Source: Phycisphaerae bacterium (GTDB taxonomy: Bacteria; Planctomycetota; Phycisphaerae; UBA1845; UTPLA1). From it: a stretch of DNA of 64,000 nt. The position numbers and the translations under genes are program-made. Numbering within the stretch: position 1 is the stretch's first letter; each line of letters opens with the position of its first letter. The notes beneath the pieces are model-generated. The model had not been told where the DNA came from. It made no database searches and saw only the letters and a list, made by a program, of their open reading frames with translations. The DNA lies in contig JAKLKO010000005.1 in the NCBI GenBank assembly GCA_023150615.1, forward strand, positions 124,001 to 188,000. Reading direction: 5' to 3'. Shown one piece after another: positions 50,417-59,452 of the stretch.

Positions 50417-51466
50417 GTGACCGAGCAGCGCGAGAAGCTGAGCGCCGAAGAGCTGGCGATCGTCCTGAGTCATTACGACCTGGGGCTGGTGCAGGAGGTG
50501 CGCGAGTTCGCGCGCGGGTCGCACCGCGCGCCGAAGGTCACCATCCGCACCGATCGCGGCCGGTTCATCCTCAAGCGCCGGCCGGCTGGCAAGAACGACC
50601 CGTACCGCGTGGCGTTCGCGCATGAGCTTCAGAACTACCTGGCGAAGAAGAACTTCCCCCTGCCGCACCTGATCGGAACGAAGGAAGGCAACATCTCGAT
50701 GCTGCGGCTCGGTGACCACGTCTACGAAGTGTTCGAGTTCATCCCCGGCGAGCGCTACGACGGCGGGCTGGTGGCGACCTATGAGGCCGGCAAGGTGCTC
50801 GGGCTCTATCACCGGCTGGTGCGCGAGTATCACCCGAAGTGGACGCCGCCGCGCGGGCACTACCACAACTCGCCTGTCGTGCGGCAGCAGCTCAAGGAAA
50901 TCCCCGTGCGATTGCCGGCGAAGGTGCCGATCGACGGGAAGGAAAAGGAACTCGAATCGGTCTGTGCGCAGTTGCGCGACACGTACGACAACGCGGCCGT
51001 CCGGATCGACAAGCTCGGCCTGCCGAAGTGGGAGATGCAGATCGTGCACTCCGACTGGCACCCGGGCAACATGCTCTTCCGCGAGGGACACGTCGTCGCC
51101 GTGATCGACTACGACGCCGCGCGGATCCAGCCGCGCATCACCGACATGGCCAACGGCGTTCTGCAATTCTCGCTCCAGACCGGCTCGCGCGATCCGGAGA
51201 CCTGGCCCGCCGAGCCGGACGAGTCGCGCTCGCGCCGTTTCATCCGCGGCTATGATGAGATGGACCAGCTCAGCCTGGCGGAGCTCGACACGATCCCGCT
51301 GCTGATGGTCGAGGCGCTCATCGCCGAGGTATCGCAGCCGATCTGGACGCACGGCACGTTCGCGCGGATCGACGGCTTCCGCTTTCTGAAGATGGTCGTG
51401 CGCAAGACCGACTGGCTCATGAAGTTCGGCAAGCAGTTGACGCAGGACCTGAAAGAAGCGACGTAG
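50417..51466 (+). CDS. aminoglycoside-phosphotransferase-fold kinase (CotS-like)
   Basis: A 349-residue protein from a GTG at 50417. The kinase lobe shows 'KVTIRTDRGRFILKRRP' with the ATP Lys, 'YEVFEFIPGERYDG' as hinge, the Brenner-type catalytic loop 'QIVHSDWHPGNMLFREG' and the metal Asp in 'VAVIDYDAARIQPR'. This is the CotS/APH/choline-kinase-like fold. Substrates of relatives are small molecules or sugars on the spore surface; here unknown. The PDZ protein gene follows 40 bases later on the same strand. Confidence 0.82.
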   Translation: MTEQREKLSAEELAIVLSHYDLGLVQEVREFARGSHRAPKVTIRTDRGRFILKRRPAGKNDPYRVAFAHELQNYLAKKNFPLPHLIGTKEGNISMLRLGDHVYEVFEFIPGERYDGGLVATYEAGKVLGLYHRLVREYHPKWTPPRGHYHNSPVVRQQLKEIPVRLPAKVPIDGKEKELESVCAQLRDTYDNAAVRIDKLGLPKWEMQIVHSDWHPGNMLFREGHVVAVIDYDAARIQPRITDMANGVLQFSLQTGSRDPETWPAEPDESRSRRFIRGYDEMDQLSLAELDTIPLLMVEALIAEVSQPIWTHGTFARIDGFRFLKMVVRKTDWLMKFGKQLTQDLKEAT

Positions 51467-51506
51467 CGGGGCGAGTCGCCGGCGTCCGCCGCAACGGGCG
51501 CCTCGG

Positions 51507-52268
51507 GTGGTGATGATGACGACGATGCTCGTGTGGTTGCTGACGATTGGACCGGCCGCGGCGCCGCCGGTGACCAGTGCGCCGGCCGAGGCGTCGATCG
51601 AAACGCTGATTGCAGACCTGTCGCGCCCGCAGTACGACGCGCGCCTGGCCGCCGCACGGGCGATTGTGCGGATCGGTCCGCCGGCGTACGGTCCGCTGAA
51701 GGAGGCGTTCCGCTCCACAAGCAGCTACGACGTGCGACGGCAGATTCGCCGCATCGCCGAACGGATCTACGTCGAGGAGGCGCTCGGTCCGCCACCGGCG
51801 TTTCTTGGCATTCAGCACGCGCCGATCTCGCCGGCCGAGGATCCGAATATCCCGATGGGCACGATCCGCATCCGCATCCAGAACGTGATCCGCAACACGT
51901 CGGCGGACGCCGCCGGACTTCGTCCAGGCGACGTGATCTTGGGCGCGAACGGCAAGACGTTTCCGCCGAGCGATGATCCGCGCGAGAATTCGTTCCGCAC
52001 ATGGATCGCGTCGAACAAGGCCGGCAGCGAATGCACGCTGGAGATCGAGCGCGATGGCCGGCGACGCTCGATCGTCGTCCGGCTTGGCGAGATGCCGTGG
52101 AACATGGGGTACAACTACGCCGGCGCATCGGATCGACTCGAGTCGCGGTTGGCGACCTTTCCCGCGTGGTGGCAGGAGAACTTCGATCCGACGGGCGAGG
52201 TCGACGTGACCGGCCCGAGCGACCAGGATCGGCGCTGGCGGCTGCGGACGGGCCGGGGGGCGCGGTAG
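51507..52268 (+). CDS. exported HEAT-like and PDZ domain protein
   Basis: A 253-residue protein with a signal-like helix ('MTTMLVWLLTIGPAAAP'). Residues 30-95 look like one or two HEAT-type repeats ('LSRPQYDARLAAARAIVRIG', 'LKEAFRSTSSYDVRRQ'). Residues 105-195 form a PDZ domain with 'FLGIQHAPI', 'VIRNTSADAAGLRPGDVILGANG' and 'CTLEIERDGRRRSIVVRLG'. No protease domain is present, so it probably binds peptide ends or acts as an adaptor. Starts at GTG 51507 or ATG 51513 are equally plausible. Confidence 0.78.
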   Translation: MVMMTTMLVWLLTIGPAAAPPVTSAPAEASIETLIADLSRPQYDARLAAARAIVRIGPPAYGPLKEAFRSTSSYDVRRQIRRIAERIYVEEALGPPPAFLGIQHAPISPAEDPNIPMGTIRIRIQNVIRNTSADAAGLRPGDVILGANGKTFPPSDDPRENSFRTWIASNKAGSECTLEIERDGRRRSIVVRLGEMPWNMGYNYAGASDRLESRLATFPAWWQENFDPTGEVDVTGPSDQDRRWRLRTGRGAR

Positions 52269-53040
52269 CGCGGGGGCGGAGTTGGGGATCAAGCCTCAAG
52301 CAGGCGCGCGACGGCGTTCGCGCCGCTCTTCGCGCAGGTTCTGCGCCGGTGGGCGGCAGATTCTGCGCTGCGATGCCGCAGTTCTTGCGCCGCCCCCGAC
52401 TTGCCCGCGGGGCGTGATATCGGCGATGGGCGGACTCGGTCGGCGCGTCTCCGATGCGCATCGCTGGCGGACCGCGCATGGTCTGCGCAGCGCGCGGTCC
52501 GGAAACGTCTCACACGGCGAGATGGCCGCGAGATCGCGCGCGAACGCAGCGTCTGGATAATGAGATTCTCCGCATCGACGCGAATCTGCTAACCGATATC
52601 AACACTGAAAAGCGGCGTCGTCGCCGGGTTTTTCGTTGGCGACCGCGGTCCCAACGCAGGAAATGGGGACGCGGTTTGCCCGGTGCGGAAATGAATCTTA
52701 CCTTGAGGATGTCGATGCCCGAAACCCGGGCGAGTCGCGGGCGCCCGACGCTGCGGTCGACGGTCACGTCGCCGCACCGATCGAGGATGCCCGTCGAGAA
52801 GCGGCTCACGGGGGGCGGAAGCCGGGGCCATCGAGGATCACGCAGGGGGCAGGTCGGCCGCTGGGGCCGGGCCGCACGGATCCACGAGCGGTTCGAAGCG
52901 ACGTTGAAGGACAGAACGGACATGTCCTTATCGGGAGTGCCCGCCCAGGAGGTGGGGCTTCAAGCATGTTCGCGCCGGGGTGAGAAGGGACGCTCGACCA
53001 GCGCTGGGGGTCTTCGGACCCGATCTGGAAGGGTGGAACC
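52269..53040. other. long intergenic region upstream of the Tad locus
   Basis: 772 bases with no gene I can support; open frames here have the composition of random GC-rich sequence. It contains a possible terminator (52611-52633) and must contain the promoter and any regulators of the flp-tad transcript. A lower-GC stretch lies around 52560-52610. Confidence 0.5.
52611..52633 (+). terminator. possible weak terminator
   Basis: CGGCG (52613-52617) pairs with CGCCG (52622-52626) over a four-base loop, then GG and TTTTT. The stem is short. It would isolate the Tad locus from read-through of the PDZ gene. Confidence 0.35.
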
Positions 53041-53226
53041 ATGAACTCGTTCCTTTGCCGCGTCAAGCAGTTCCTCAAGAGTGAGGACGGACCGACCGCG
53101 ACCGAGTACGCGGTCATGCTGGCGTTGATCATCATCATCGCGCTGGGCGCGATTAGCGCGCTGGGCACCAAGGTCTCGACGGTGTTCACGAACATCGAGG
53201 CGGAGCTGCCGGACGGCGCCGGCTAA
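53041..53226 (+). CDS. flp: Flp/Fap family pilin
   Basis: A 61-residue pilin. Leader 'MNSFLCRVKQFLKSEDGPTATEY' has the G-x-x-x-x-E-Y cleavage motif: cut after Gly, with Glu and Tyr at +5 and +6. The hydrophobic helix 'AVMLALIIIIALGAISALGTKV' follows. Flp pilins polymerise into bundle-forming adhesive fibres. GGAAGGGTGG stands ahead of the ATG. The gene is the first of the Tad locus and is followed by a strong hairpin. Confidence 0.94.
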   Translation: MNSFLCRVKQFLKSEDGPTATEYAVMLALIIIIALGAISALGTKVSTVFTNIEAELPDGAG

Positions 53227-53254
53227 CCGACGCCTCCCAGGAACGGCTCATTCG

Positions 53255-53285
53255 GGCGGGTCGGAGGCCGGTCCTCCGACCCGCC
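53255..53285. other. 13-bp hairpin between flp and cpaA
   Basis: GGCGGGTCGGAGG (53255-53267) pairs with CCTCCGACCCGCC (53273-53285), loop CCGGT. No T-run follows, so full termination is unlikely. It could stabilise a short abundant flp message or cause partial termination. Confidence 0.6.
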
Positions 53286-53358
53286 TGGATGCTTGATCGA
53301 CGGGTATCACGGGTCGGCCCGTCCGGGTCGACGCAAACGGGTGGGAGCAGGCCAGACC

Positions 53359-53937
53359 ATGTTCGGATCCCTTGCGATGACGCCGGATGCGTATCTGATG
53401 CTGACCGCGGCCGTGGTCGTTCCCGCGACGCTGTATGCGAGCTGGATCGATTACAAGGAACGTCGCGTGCCCAACTGGCTGAACGCGTCGCTGGCGCTGG
53501 CGGGACTGCTGGCGCAGGCGGCGTTTTTCGGCTGGAGCGGACTGGGCGCGGGCGCGGCCGGGCTGGCGGTTGGCTTCGGGTGCCTGATCGTGCCGTGGGC
53601 CATGCACGGGATGGGCGCGGGGGATGTGAAGCTGATGGCGGCGATCGGGGCCTGGTTTGGACCGTGGATGTGCCTCGCGGGTTTCGTCGTGGGCGCGCTC
53701 GTCGGCGGCGTGATCGCGTTGATCATGATCGCGCTGCAACGCAAGTGGGCGCACGCGACGGCCAATCTCGGGGTGATCCTGTTCAAGCTCAGCCGGCGGG
53801 ACACGTGGTTCAGTGAGTTCGGCTCGGCCCGGAGCTTCGGCTCGACCAGCTCGCTGCTGCCCTACGGCATCCCGCTGACGATCGGGTCCTGGATCGTGCT
53901 GGCGGCCCAGATAACCGGATGGTGGAAAGTCCTATGA
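53359..53937 (+). CDS. cpaA: prepilin peptidase CpaA/TadV
   Basis: A 192-residue integral membrane aspartic protease with about five helices. Catalytic Asp residues: 'SWIDYKERRVPNWLN' (D near 33) and 'GMGAGDVKLMAAIG' (GxGD). The short form without an N-methylating domain is typical of TadV/CpaA. It cleaves the Flp and TadE/F leaders on the cytoplasmic side. Start at 53359 with GGGAG upstream. Its stop overlaps the ATG of tadE. Confidence 0.93.
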   Translation: MFGSLAMTPDAYLMLTAAVVVPATLYASWIDYKERRVPNWLNASLALAGLLAQAAFFGWSGLGAGAAGLAVGFGCLIVPWAMHGMGAGDVKLMAAIGAWFGPWMCLAGFVVGALVGGVIALIMIALQRKWAHATANLGVILFKLSRRDTWFSEFGSARSFGSTSSLLPYGIPLTIGSWIVLAAQITGWWKVL

Positions 53938-54374
53938 TGAAGCGATTCTTCTCACGGCGTCGGCGACGCGGAAGCGCGGTGGTCGAAACGGCGGTCATGG
54001 CGCCGCTGGTCGTTTCCGCGATGTTGGGCATGGTCGAACTCGGCTATGCGTACATGGTGCGTCAGACCGTCACGAACGCCGCCCGCGAAGGCGCGCGCGC
54101 CGCGGTCATGCCCGGCGCGGCGACCGCCGACGTGAACGCGGCCGTCGATGCCACCATGGGCGCCGCCAACCTGCAGGGCTACACGACCGCAACGAACCTG
54201 GCGGATGCCCCGGCGGACGAAGACGAGATCTGGGTCGAAGTGTCGATTCCGTTCTCGCGGGCGTCGATTACCGGCGGGTTCTTCGGCGGCGGATCGTTCG
54301 AGATCTCCTCGCGAACCACGATGCGCCGCGAGGGTAGCGGATCATCGGGCGACGGCGAAGGCGTCATTCCCTGA
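53934..54374 (+). CDS. tadE: TadE-like pseudopilin
   Basis: A 146-residue protein: basic leader 'FFSRRRRRGSAVVETAVMAPLVV' with Gly before the cut and Glu at +5, then the TadE hydrophobic helix 'SAMLGMVELGYAYMVRQTV' and the family signature 'NAAREGARAAVMPGA'. TadE/F-type minor pseudopilins are needed for Flp pilus assembly. The gene starts in overlap with the cpaA stop. Confidence 0.88.
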   Translation: MMKRFFSRRRRRGSAVVETAVMAPLVVSAMLGMVELGYAYMVRQTVTNAAREGARAAVMPGAATADVNAAVDATMGAANLQGYTTATNLADAPADEDEIWVEVSIPFSRASITGGFFGGGSFEISSRTTMRREGSGSSGDGEGVIP

Positions 54375-54395
54375 CGAAGGAGCGCGACAACGCGT

Positions 54396-55391
54396 ATGCG
54401 GCCGCGGACAGTCATACTGCTGGTGATCGGACTCTCGATCGGCGGACTCGCCGTCAAGATGGGCGTTGACATCGTCAAGCGCGCCCAGGCGAGCCAGGGC
54501 ACCTCCCGGCCGGTCGTCGTGACGGCCGCGAACATCGACGCCACCGCCGCGCTGACCGAGGGCATGCTCAGCGTCAAGCGCGTGCCCGAGGCGCTCGTGC
54601 CGAGCGGCGCGATCACCGACCTGCGCAAGATCATCGGCCGCGTGGCTGCGACCTCCATCCCGTCCGGCGTCGTGCTCAGTACGTCGATGCTCGCGCCGCC
54701 CGGCACGGAGCCGGGATTGCGCAGTCGCATTCCCGACGGCTATCGCGCCGTGGCGGTGAAGGTGGACGAGGCTTCCGGCGTCGCCGGTTTTCTTGTTCCC
54801 GGAAGTCGTGTGGATGTGTCGGCGATGATGACCCGACTCGTGAACGGACGCTCGAAGAGCTACACCGAGCTGATCCTCACGGACGTGGAGGTCGGCGCGG
54901 TCGGCCAATCGCTCAGCGCCGGCGGCGGAGACTCGAAGGGCGGGAAGCTCTTCCGCTCGGTGACGCTGCTGCTGCCGCCGGCCGACGTTCCCAAGCTGCA
55001 ACTCGCGATGTCGAAGGGGCAGATTCACCTCGCGCTGCGAAACGGGCGCGATGGGGGGCTGGAGCGGTCCGTCGCGGCCGCCGAGCGATTCCGGGAACTC
55101 CTCTCCGCCTTTCGCACGCGTTCCGAACCGCGGCCCAAGCCGCGCGCGAAGCTCGAACCGCTGTCCGCCGTCGGTGCGACGCAGACCGTCGAGGTCTATC
55201 GCGGCGCGACTGTCGAGCGACTCGTGTTCCGCGAAATCGGCGGCAAGTGGCAGGCCGCTGGCGCCGGATTGTCAGGCGGTGCACTGCCCTCGGGGCTCTT
55301 CACGCCGGTCAAGGACGGTGCGGAGTCCGGGACGAAGGGCGGATCGGAACCGGACCAGGCGGATTCGGGCGACAAGGAGGTCGGCGAATGA
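54396..55391 (+). CDS. cpaB: Flp pilus assembly protein CpaB/RcpC
   Basis: A 331-residue protein with an N-terminal membrane helix ('VILLVIGLSIGGLAVKM'), a SAF domain (about residues 40-100, 'VVVTAANIDATAALTEGML') and a RcpC-type beta region ('RAVAVKVDEASGVAGFLVPGSRVDV'). The C-terminus is a Lys/Pro/Asp-rich tail. CpaB sits in the periplasm and helps the secretin in pilus biogenesis. It ends in an ATGA overlap with cpaC. Confidence 0.93.
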   Translation: MRPRTVILLVIGLSIGGLAVKMGVDIVKRAQASQGTSRPVVVTAANIDATAALTEGMLSVKRVPEALVPSGAITDLRKIIGRVAATSIPSGVVLSTSMLAPPGTEPGLRSRIPDGYRAVAVKVDEASGVAGFLVPGSRVDVSAMMTRLVNGRSKSYTELILTDVEVGAVGQSLSAGGGDSKGGKLFRSVTLLLPPADVPKLQLAMSKGQIHLALRNGRDGGLERSVAAAERFRELLSAFRTRSEPRPKPRAKLEPLSAVGATQTVEVYRGATVERLVFREIGGKWQAAGAGLSGGALPSGLFTPVKDGAESGTKGGSEPDQADSGDKEVGE

Positions 55392-57322
55392 CCGGTGTGT
55401 ATCGCGGATCAGGGTCGATCCTCGGACGTCGACTCGCGCTGCGCGGCGGCGTTTGTGCGTTACTGCTGGCGGTCGGCGCCGCCGCGGGAATGCCGTCCAT
55501 CGCCGCGGCGCAGTACGTGCCCAACGTGATGCTGCTTCAGAGCGCGACGCTGCTGCCGGTCCAGACCGATGCGCCCCGGGCGATGTCCAACACCGCGCTG
55601 TGCATGGCGCCGTTCGATCTGCCGGCGAACCCTCCGGTGTTGGACGGCGTGCGGGCCAACCGGCCGATGTGCGTCGCCGTGGCATCCATCGGCGAGCCAG
55701 TGTTTTACGATGAGCCCCGGATCAACGCGACCGAGGCACCGGTGGCGGCCGACGCCGCGCCGCCGGCCGTACCCGACAAGCCGATCGCCGCACCGAGTGA
55801 TTCGAAGGACGCGCCCGCGGGCTATGCCATGATGCAGTCACCGCCATCCGCGCCGCCGACGGCTCCGTCGACGGGCGGCGTCGTGACCACGATCGTCGAG
55901 TCGCAGCAGGAGCCGCAGCGCGTCCGACTGGTGAAAGACAAGTCGCTCACGCTGAGTTTCAGCAAGTCGGTCGCCCGCGCGTCGATCGCCAGTCCCGAAA
56001 TCGCCGACGTGCTTGTGCTGTCGCCGACGCAGATCGTCGTCACGGGCAAGTCCTTCGGCAGCACGCAACTGGTCATCCACACCGCCGACGAGGAGCAGAA
56101 GGTCTTTGATCTGTTCGTCGAGATCGACCTGCCCCTGCTGCGCGAGCTGATCCGCAGCATCTCGCCGACGGCCAACGTGCAGGTCCGCAGCCTGCTCAAC
56201 ACCGTCGTGCTGACCGGCGCCGTGCCCGACGCCATGACCGCCGAGCGGATCGCCGAGCTGGCCGAATTGCTGAACCCCGGCCGCGTCCGCAATCAGCTCA
56301 TGGTCGCGGGCCAGCAGCAGGTCCTGATCCGCTGTACGGTCGCCGAGGTCAACCGTTCGGCCATGCGCGAGCTGAACATGAACTGGTTCTTCGGCGGCGC
56401 GACCTGGTCGCGGGAGTTCTTCTTCGCCAACAACCTCGACAACATCAGCCCGACCCAGGTCCAGAGCTCCGGCCTGCCCAATCTGCTGCTCGGCCAGCAG
56501 ACCTACACGCTGCTGCCGAACGTCAACAACGTCGCGTCGACGAACATCACGCTGGGCTTCCCGCGGGCCGAGATTCAGGCCTTCGTGCAGGCGCTGCGCG
56601 AGAACGGACTCGTGCGCGTCCTGGCCGAGCCGAACCTGATCGCCATCAGCGGGCAGAAGGCCACCTTCCTCGCCGGCGGCGAGGTCCCGATCCCGATCGC
56701 CCAGGACCAGAACACGATCTCGATCGAATTCAAGCGCTTCGGTGTGCAACTCGAGTTCACGCCGTACACCGTCGGCGGACAGATGATCCGTCTGACCGTC
56801 GCGCCCGAGTTCAGCGAGATCGACCCGGCAAACTCGATCGTGCTGGCCGGCTTCACGATCCCCGGCTTCTCGACGCGCCGCGCCGAGACGACCGTCGAGG
56901 TCGGCAACGGACAGACGTTCGCCCTGGCCGGTCTGCTCAACGAAACGGTTCGCGCCACGGCGCGCAAGATCCCCGGGATCGGCGACGTCCCCGTGCTGGG
57001 GACACTCTTCTCGTCGATGCAGTACCAGCGCAACGAGACCGAACTCGTGATTCTCGTCACGCCCGAACTCGTGTCGCCGCTCGATCCGCAGCAGGTCGGC
57101 GCCGTGCCCGGCCAGCTCATTCGCGAGCCGACAGACGCCGAGTTTTTCCTGGGCCAGCAGTTGGAAGGACGACCGCTTCCGCCGCCCGAGGTCGGCGAGG
57201 TGCCGCGAAACACCCGTCCGATCAACGTGTATCCCGGCGGTTCGGAATGGACGAGCACGGCCGTGACCATGGCGTTGCGCGGCCCGTGCGGGATGTCGTT
57301 CGACGAGGAGGAAGAACGCTAG
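55388..57322 (+). CDS. cpaC: Tad pilus secretin CpaC/RcpA
   Basis: A 644-residue secretin. Signal peptide to about residue 36, then about 130 residues rich in Pro/Ala. The N-terminal domains have 'LTLSFSKSVARASIASPEIADV' and 'GKSFGSTQLVIH' (pilus-secretin N domain) and a BON-like segment. The secretin core has 'QVLIRCTVAEVNRSAMREL', 'LRENGLVRVLAEPNLIA', 'KATFLAGGEVPIPI' and 'VPVLGTLFSSMQYQRNETELVILVTPELV'. It forms the outer-membrane gate for the Flp fibre. Coupled to cpaB. Confidence 0.94.
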   Translation: MTGVYRGSGSILGRRLALRGGVCALLLAVGAAAGMPSIAAAQYVPNVMLLQSATLLPVQTDAPRAMSNTALCMAPFDLPANPPVLDGVRANRPMCVAVASIGEPVFYDEPRINATEAPVAADAAPPAVPDKPIAAPSDSKDAPAGYAMMQSPPSAPPTAPSTGGVVTTIVESQQEPQRVRLVKDKSLTLSFSKSVARASIASPEIADVLVLSPTQIVVTGKSFGSTQLVIHTADEEQKVFDLFVEIDLPLLRELIRSISPTANVQVRSLLNTVVLTGAVPDAMTAERIAELAELLNPGRVRNQLMVAGQQQVLIRCTVAEVNRSAMRELNMNWFFGGATWSREFFFANNLDNISPTQVQSSGLPNLLLGQQTYTLLPNVNNVASTNITLGFPRAEIQAFVQALRENGLVRVLAEPNLIAISGQKATFLAGGEVPIPIAQDQNTISIEFKRFGVQLEFTPYTVGGQMIRLTVAPEFSEIDPANSIVLAGFTIPGFSTRRAETTVEVGNGQTFALAGLLNETVRATARKIPGIGDVPVLGTLFSSMQYQRNETELVILVTPELVSPLDPQQVGAVPGQLIREPTDAEFFLGQQLEGRPLPPPEVGEVPRNTRPINVYPGGSEWTSTAVTMALRGPCGMSFDEEEER

Positions 57323-57447
57323 ATTCATGCGAGCACCGCCGGCCGGCCTGAGGCGGCGGAACAGCGGGGGAACGGGGGGACGGTCGGGGCGATCGCAACG
57401 GCGTCAGGGGGCCGCGCCGAACGTCACCGAAAGGCGGAGGGTGAGAT

Positions 57448-59361
57448 ATGTCGCTTTCTCAAACGCGAAATCGCAGTTCCGCGCAGCGGCGCGGTTCGGC
57501 GCTGGTCCAGACGGCGCTCTTCGGGACGTTTGTCGGTCTCGGCTGCGCAGCGATCGCGATCGACTCGGGGTTGCTGTTCAACGCGCGGGCCGAACTTCAG
57601 CGCGCGGCGGACGCGTCGGCGCTGGCGGCCGCGGCGCAACTCGTATCCGGCTCCAGCGCCCTGAGCGCGGCGCGTGAAGAAGCGGCAAGGTTCGCTGCGC
57701 TCAACCGCGTGCAGGGTCTCGCGCCGTACGTCAACGGGGACCAGGATGTCGTCTTCGGTCACGCAGCGCTCAACGGCACGCGCTATGAGTTCCAGCCCAA
57801 CGTGCAGCCGTATGACGCCGTGCAGGTTACGGTCAAGCGCGATGGTTCAGACTCCCTCCACCCCGGCATCGACCTCACGTTCGCGCAGGCGATCTTCCTG
57901 GGCGATGCCGAGGTCCAGGCGACGGCGACGGCCATGCTCGTGCCGCGCGACATCGCGATCGTCATCGACCTCTCCGGCTCGATGAACGACGACAGCGAAC
58001 TGCGGCACTATCGGGAGTACACGTCGGAGGTGCAAGGCACGTCGCGGCCCGGCGTGCAGGTCAACCTCGAGGACGTCTGGCTTGCCCTTCCCTGCACGAA
58101 GGGCAACAACGGCGTCGGCAACGGCGTCGATCCGCAGCCGCCCGGAAACCCCGGCAACCAGAACGACCAGCCCGGCACCGGTCCCGGTTCGCCCAACAGC
58201 CAGGGCGGCAATCCCAGTCCCGGCGCTGATCCGTCGGGCGGGGGCAACTCGTGCGGCGGACCGCGCTGGGGTTGGATGTCCGGTTTCGGCTCCACGATCG
58301 TGCTCGGAAGCTACACGCCCGTCGGTGATCCGGGACTCTACTACATCCCGAGATACGCGACCTGTTCCGACGCGGATGTGATCGAGAACCTCACGACCGC
58401 CGGCTATTCGGCCGCCGAGCGATCGGCGCTGCTCTCCTCGGCCTATGACGGCACGTTTACCTATTACACCAATCGCGTCAAGGTCTTGCTTGGGCTAGCC
58501 GGCTGGCGCAGTAAGAAACAGGACAGCAAGTACTCCGGCGGCCCCGGCAACGGCGACAACCGCGTCGATACCAACGAACTGACGCAGCAGGCGTCGTGGC
58601 CGTTCGCGGGCGGGTCGTGGAGTGACTACATCAGCTACGTCTCCGGCAGCTCGCAAATGACGGCGACCGATTCCAACTTCCGGTATCGCTACGGCATCAA
58701 GACCGTCGTGAACTACCTGCTGGAGAAGCAGGCGCGCGCGAGCGGTTGTCCGGAACTCGCCGCCGCACCGGAGTTGCCGCTCAAGTCCGCGAAGGACGCG
58801 GTGCAGACGATGATCGACCTGATCATCTCGCTCGACTCGGACGATCACTGCTCGCTCGAGGTGTTCGCCACCACCGGCCGGCACGAAGTGAACCTGACCG
58901 TGCCGGGGGGCGGACAATCGCTGGCAGCCGCGCTGCAGACCATTCCTGACACGCTCTACCAGCGCCAGGCGGGACATTATGACAGCACGACCAACATCGG
59001 CGCGGGGCTGCACAAGGCCATCACCGAGCTGACGAGCAACCGTGCCCGATCCACCGCCGCCAAGGTCGTCATCCTGCTGACCGACGGCAAGCCGAACGTC
59101 GGCGAGAACGGCCTCTCGCCGGAGGACTACGCGATTGATCGCGCGCATGCCGCGGCCAACCTCGGAATGACGCTCTACACCATCGGCGTCGGCGCCGACG
59201 TCGACCCGGAACTGCTCCAGCAGATCGCCGACATCGGCGATGGCGAGTACTTCTATGCCGACAGTACGCCGGACGAAAACGGTCAGCCGATGTACGTCAC
59301 GCAATTGCACGAGATCTTCGAGCGGCTCGGTAGCGAACGACCGGTCCGCCTGATCGACTGA
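57448..59361 (+). CDS. tadG: TadG-like pilus protein with split VWA domain
   Basis: A 637-residue protein: TadE/G-like N-terminus ('GSALVQTALFGTFVGLGCAAIAIDSG', then 'RAELQRAADASALAAAAQLV'). The VWA metal site D174-x-S176-x-S178 in 'VIDLSGSMNDDSE' comes next. The rest of the VWA fold ('VVILLTDGKPNVGENG') comes only after about 300 residues. In between lie a Gly/Asn/Pro-rich low-complexity stretch and a folded-looking segment. It is anchored by one helix and placed in the periplasm. The role of TadG proteins is to support pilus assembly or surface attachment. Confidence 0.85.
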   Translation: MSLSQTRNRSSAQRRGSALVQTALFGTFVGLGCAAIAIDSGLLFNARAELQRAADASALAAAAQLVSGSSALSAAREEAARFAALNRVQGLAPYVNGDQDVVFGHAALNGTRYEFQPNVQPYDAVQVTVKRDGSDSLHPGIDLTFAQAIFLGDAEVQATATAMLVPRDIAIVIDLSGSMNDDSELRHYREYTSEVQGTSRPGVQVNLEDVWLALPCTKGNNGVGNGVDPQPPGNPGNQNDQPGTGPGSPNSQGGNPSPGADPSGGGNSCGGPRWGWMSGFGSTIVLGSYTPVGDPGLYYIPRYATCSDADVIENLTTAGYSAAERSALLSSAYDGTFTYYTNRVKVLLGLAGWRSKKQDSKYSGGPGNGDNRVDTNELTQQASWPFAGGSWSDYISYVSGSSQMTATDSNFRYRYGIKTVVNYLLEKQARASGCPELAAAPELPLKSAKDAVQTMIDLIISLDSDDHCSLEVFATTGRHEVNLTVPGGGQSLAAALQTIPDTLYQRQAGHYDSTTNIGAGLHKAITELTSNRARSTAAKVVILLTDGKPNVGENGLSPEDYAIDRAHAAANLGMTLYTIGVGADVDPELLQQIADIGDGEYFYADSTPDENGQPMYVTQLHEIFERLGSERPVRLID

Positions 59362-59452
59362 CGCGGGCCCGACGGGGGCCGCCGCCGGACGCCCGCGCGT
59401 TCTGCGGCGGCCTCCGACGCCGGGCGGGGCTTAAGTGGAAAGCAGGCAGCCA

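Noticed and set aside
52636-52983. Possible gene upstream of flp
   Set aside because: Gly/Arg/Ala-rich translation with no predicted secondary structure pattern or family. More likely a leader or regulatory region.
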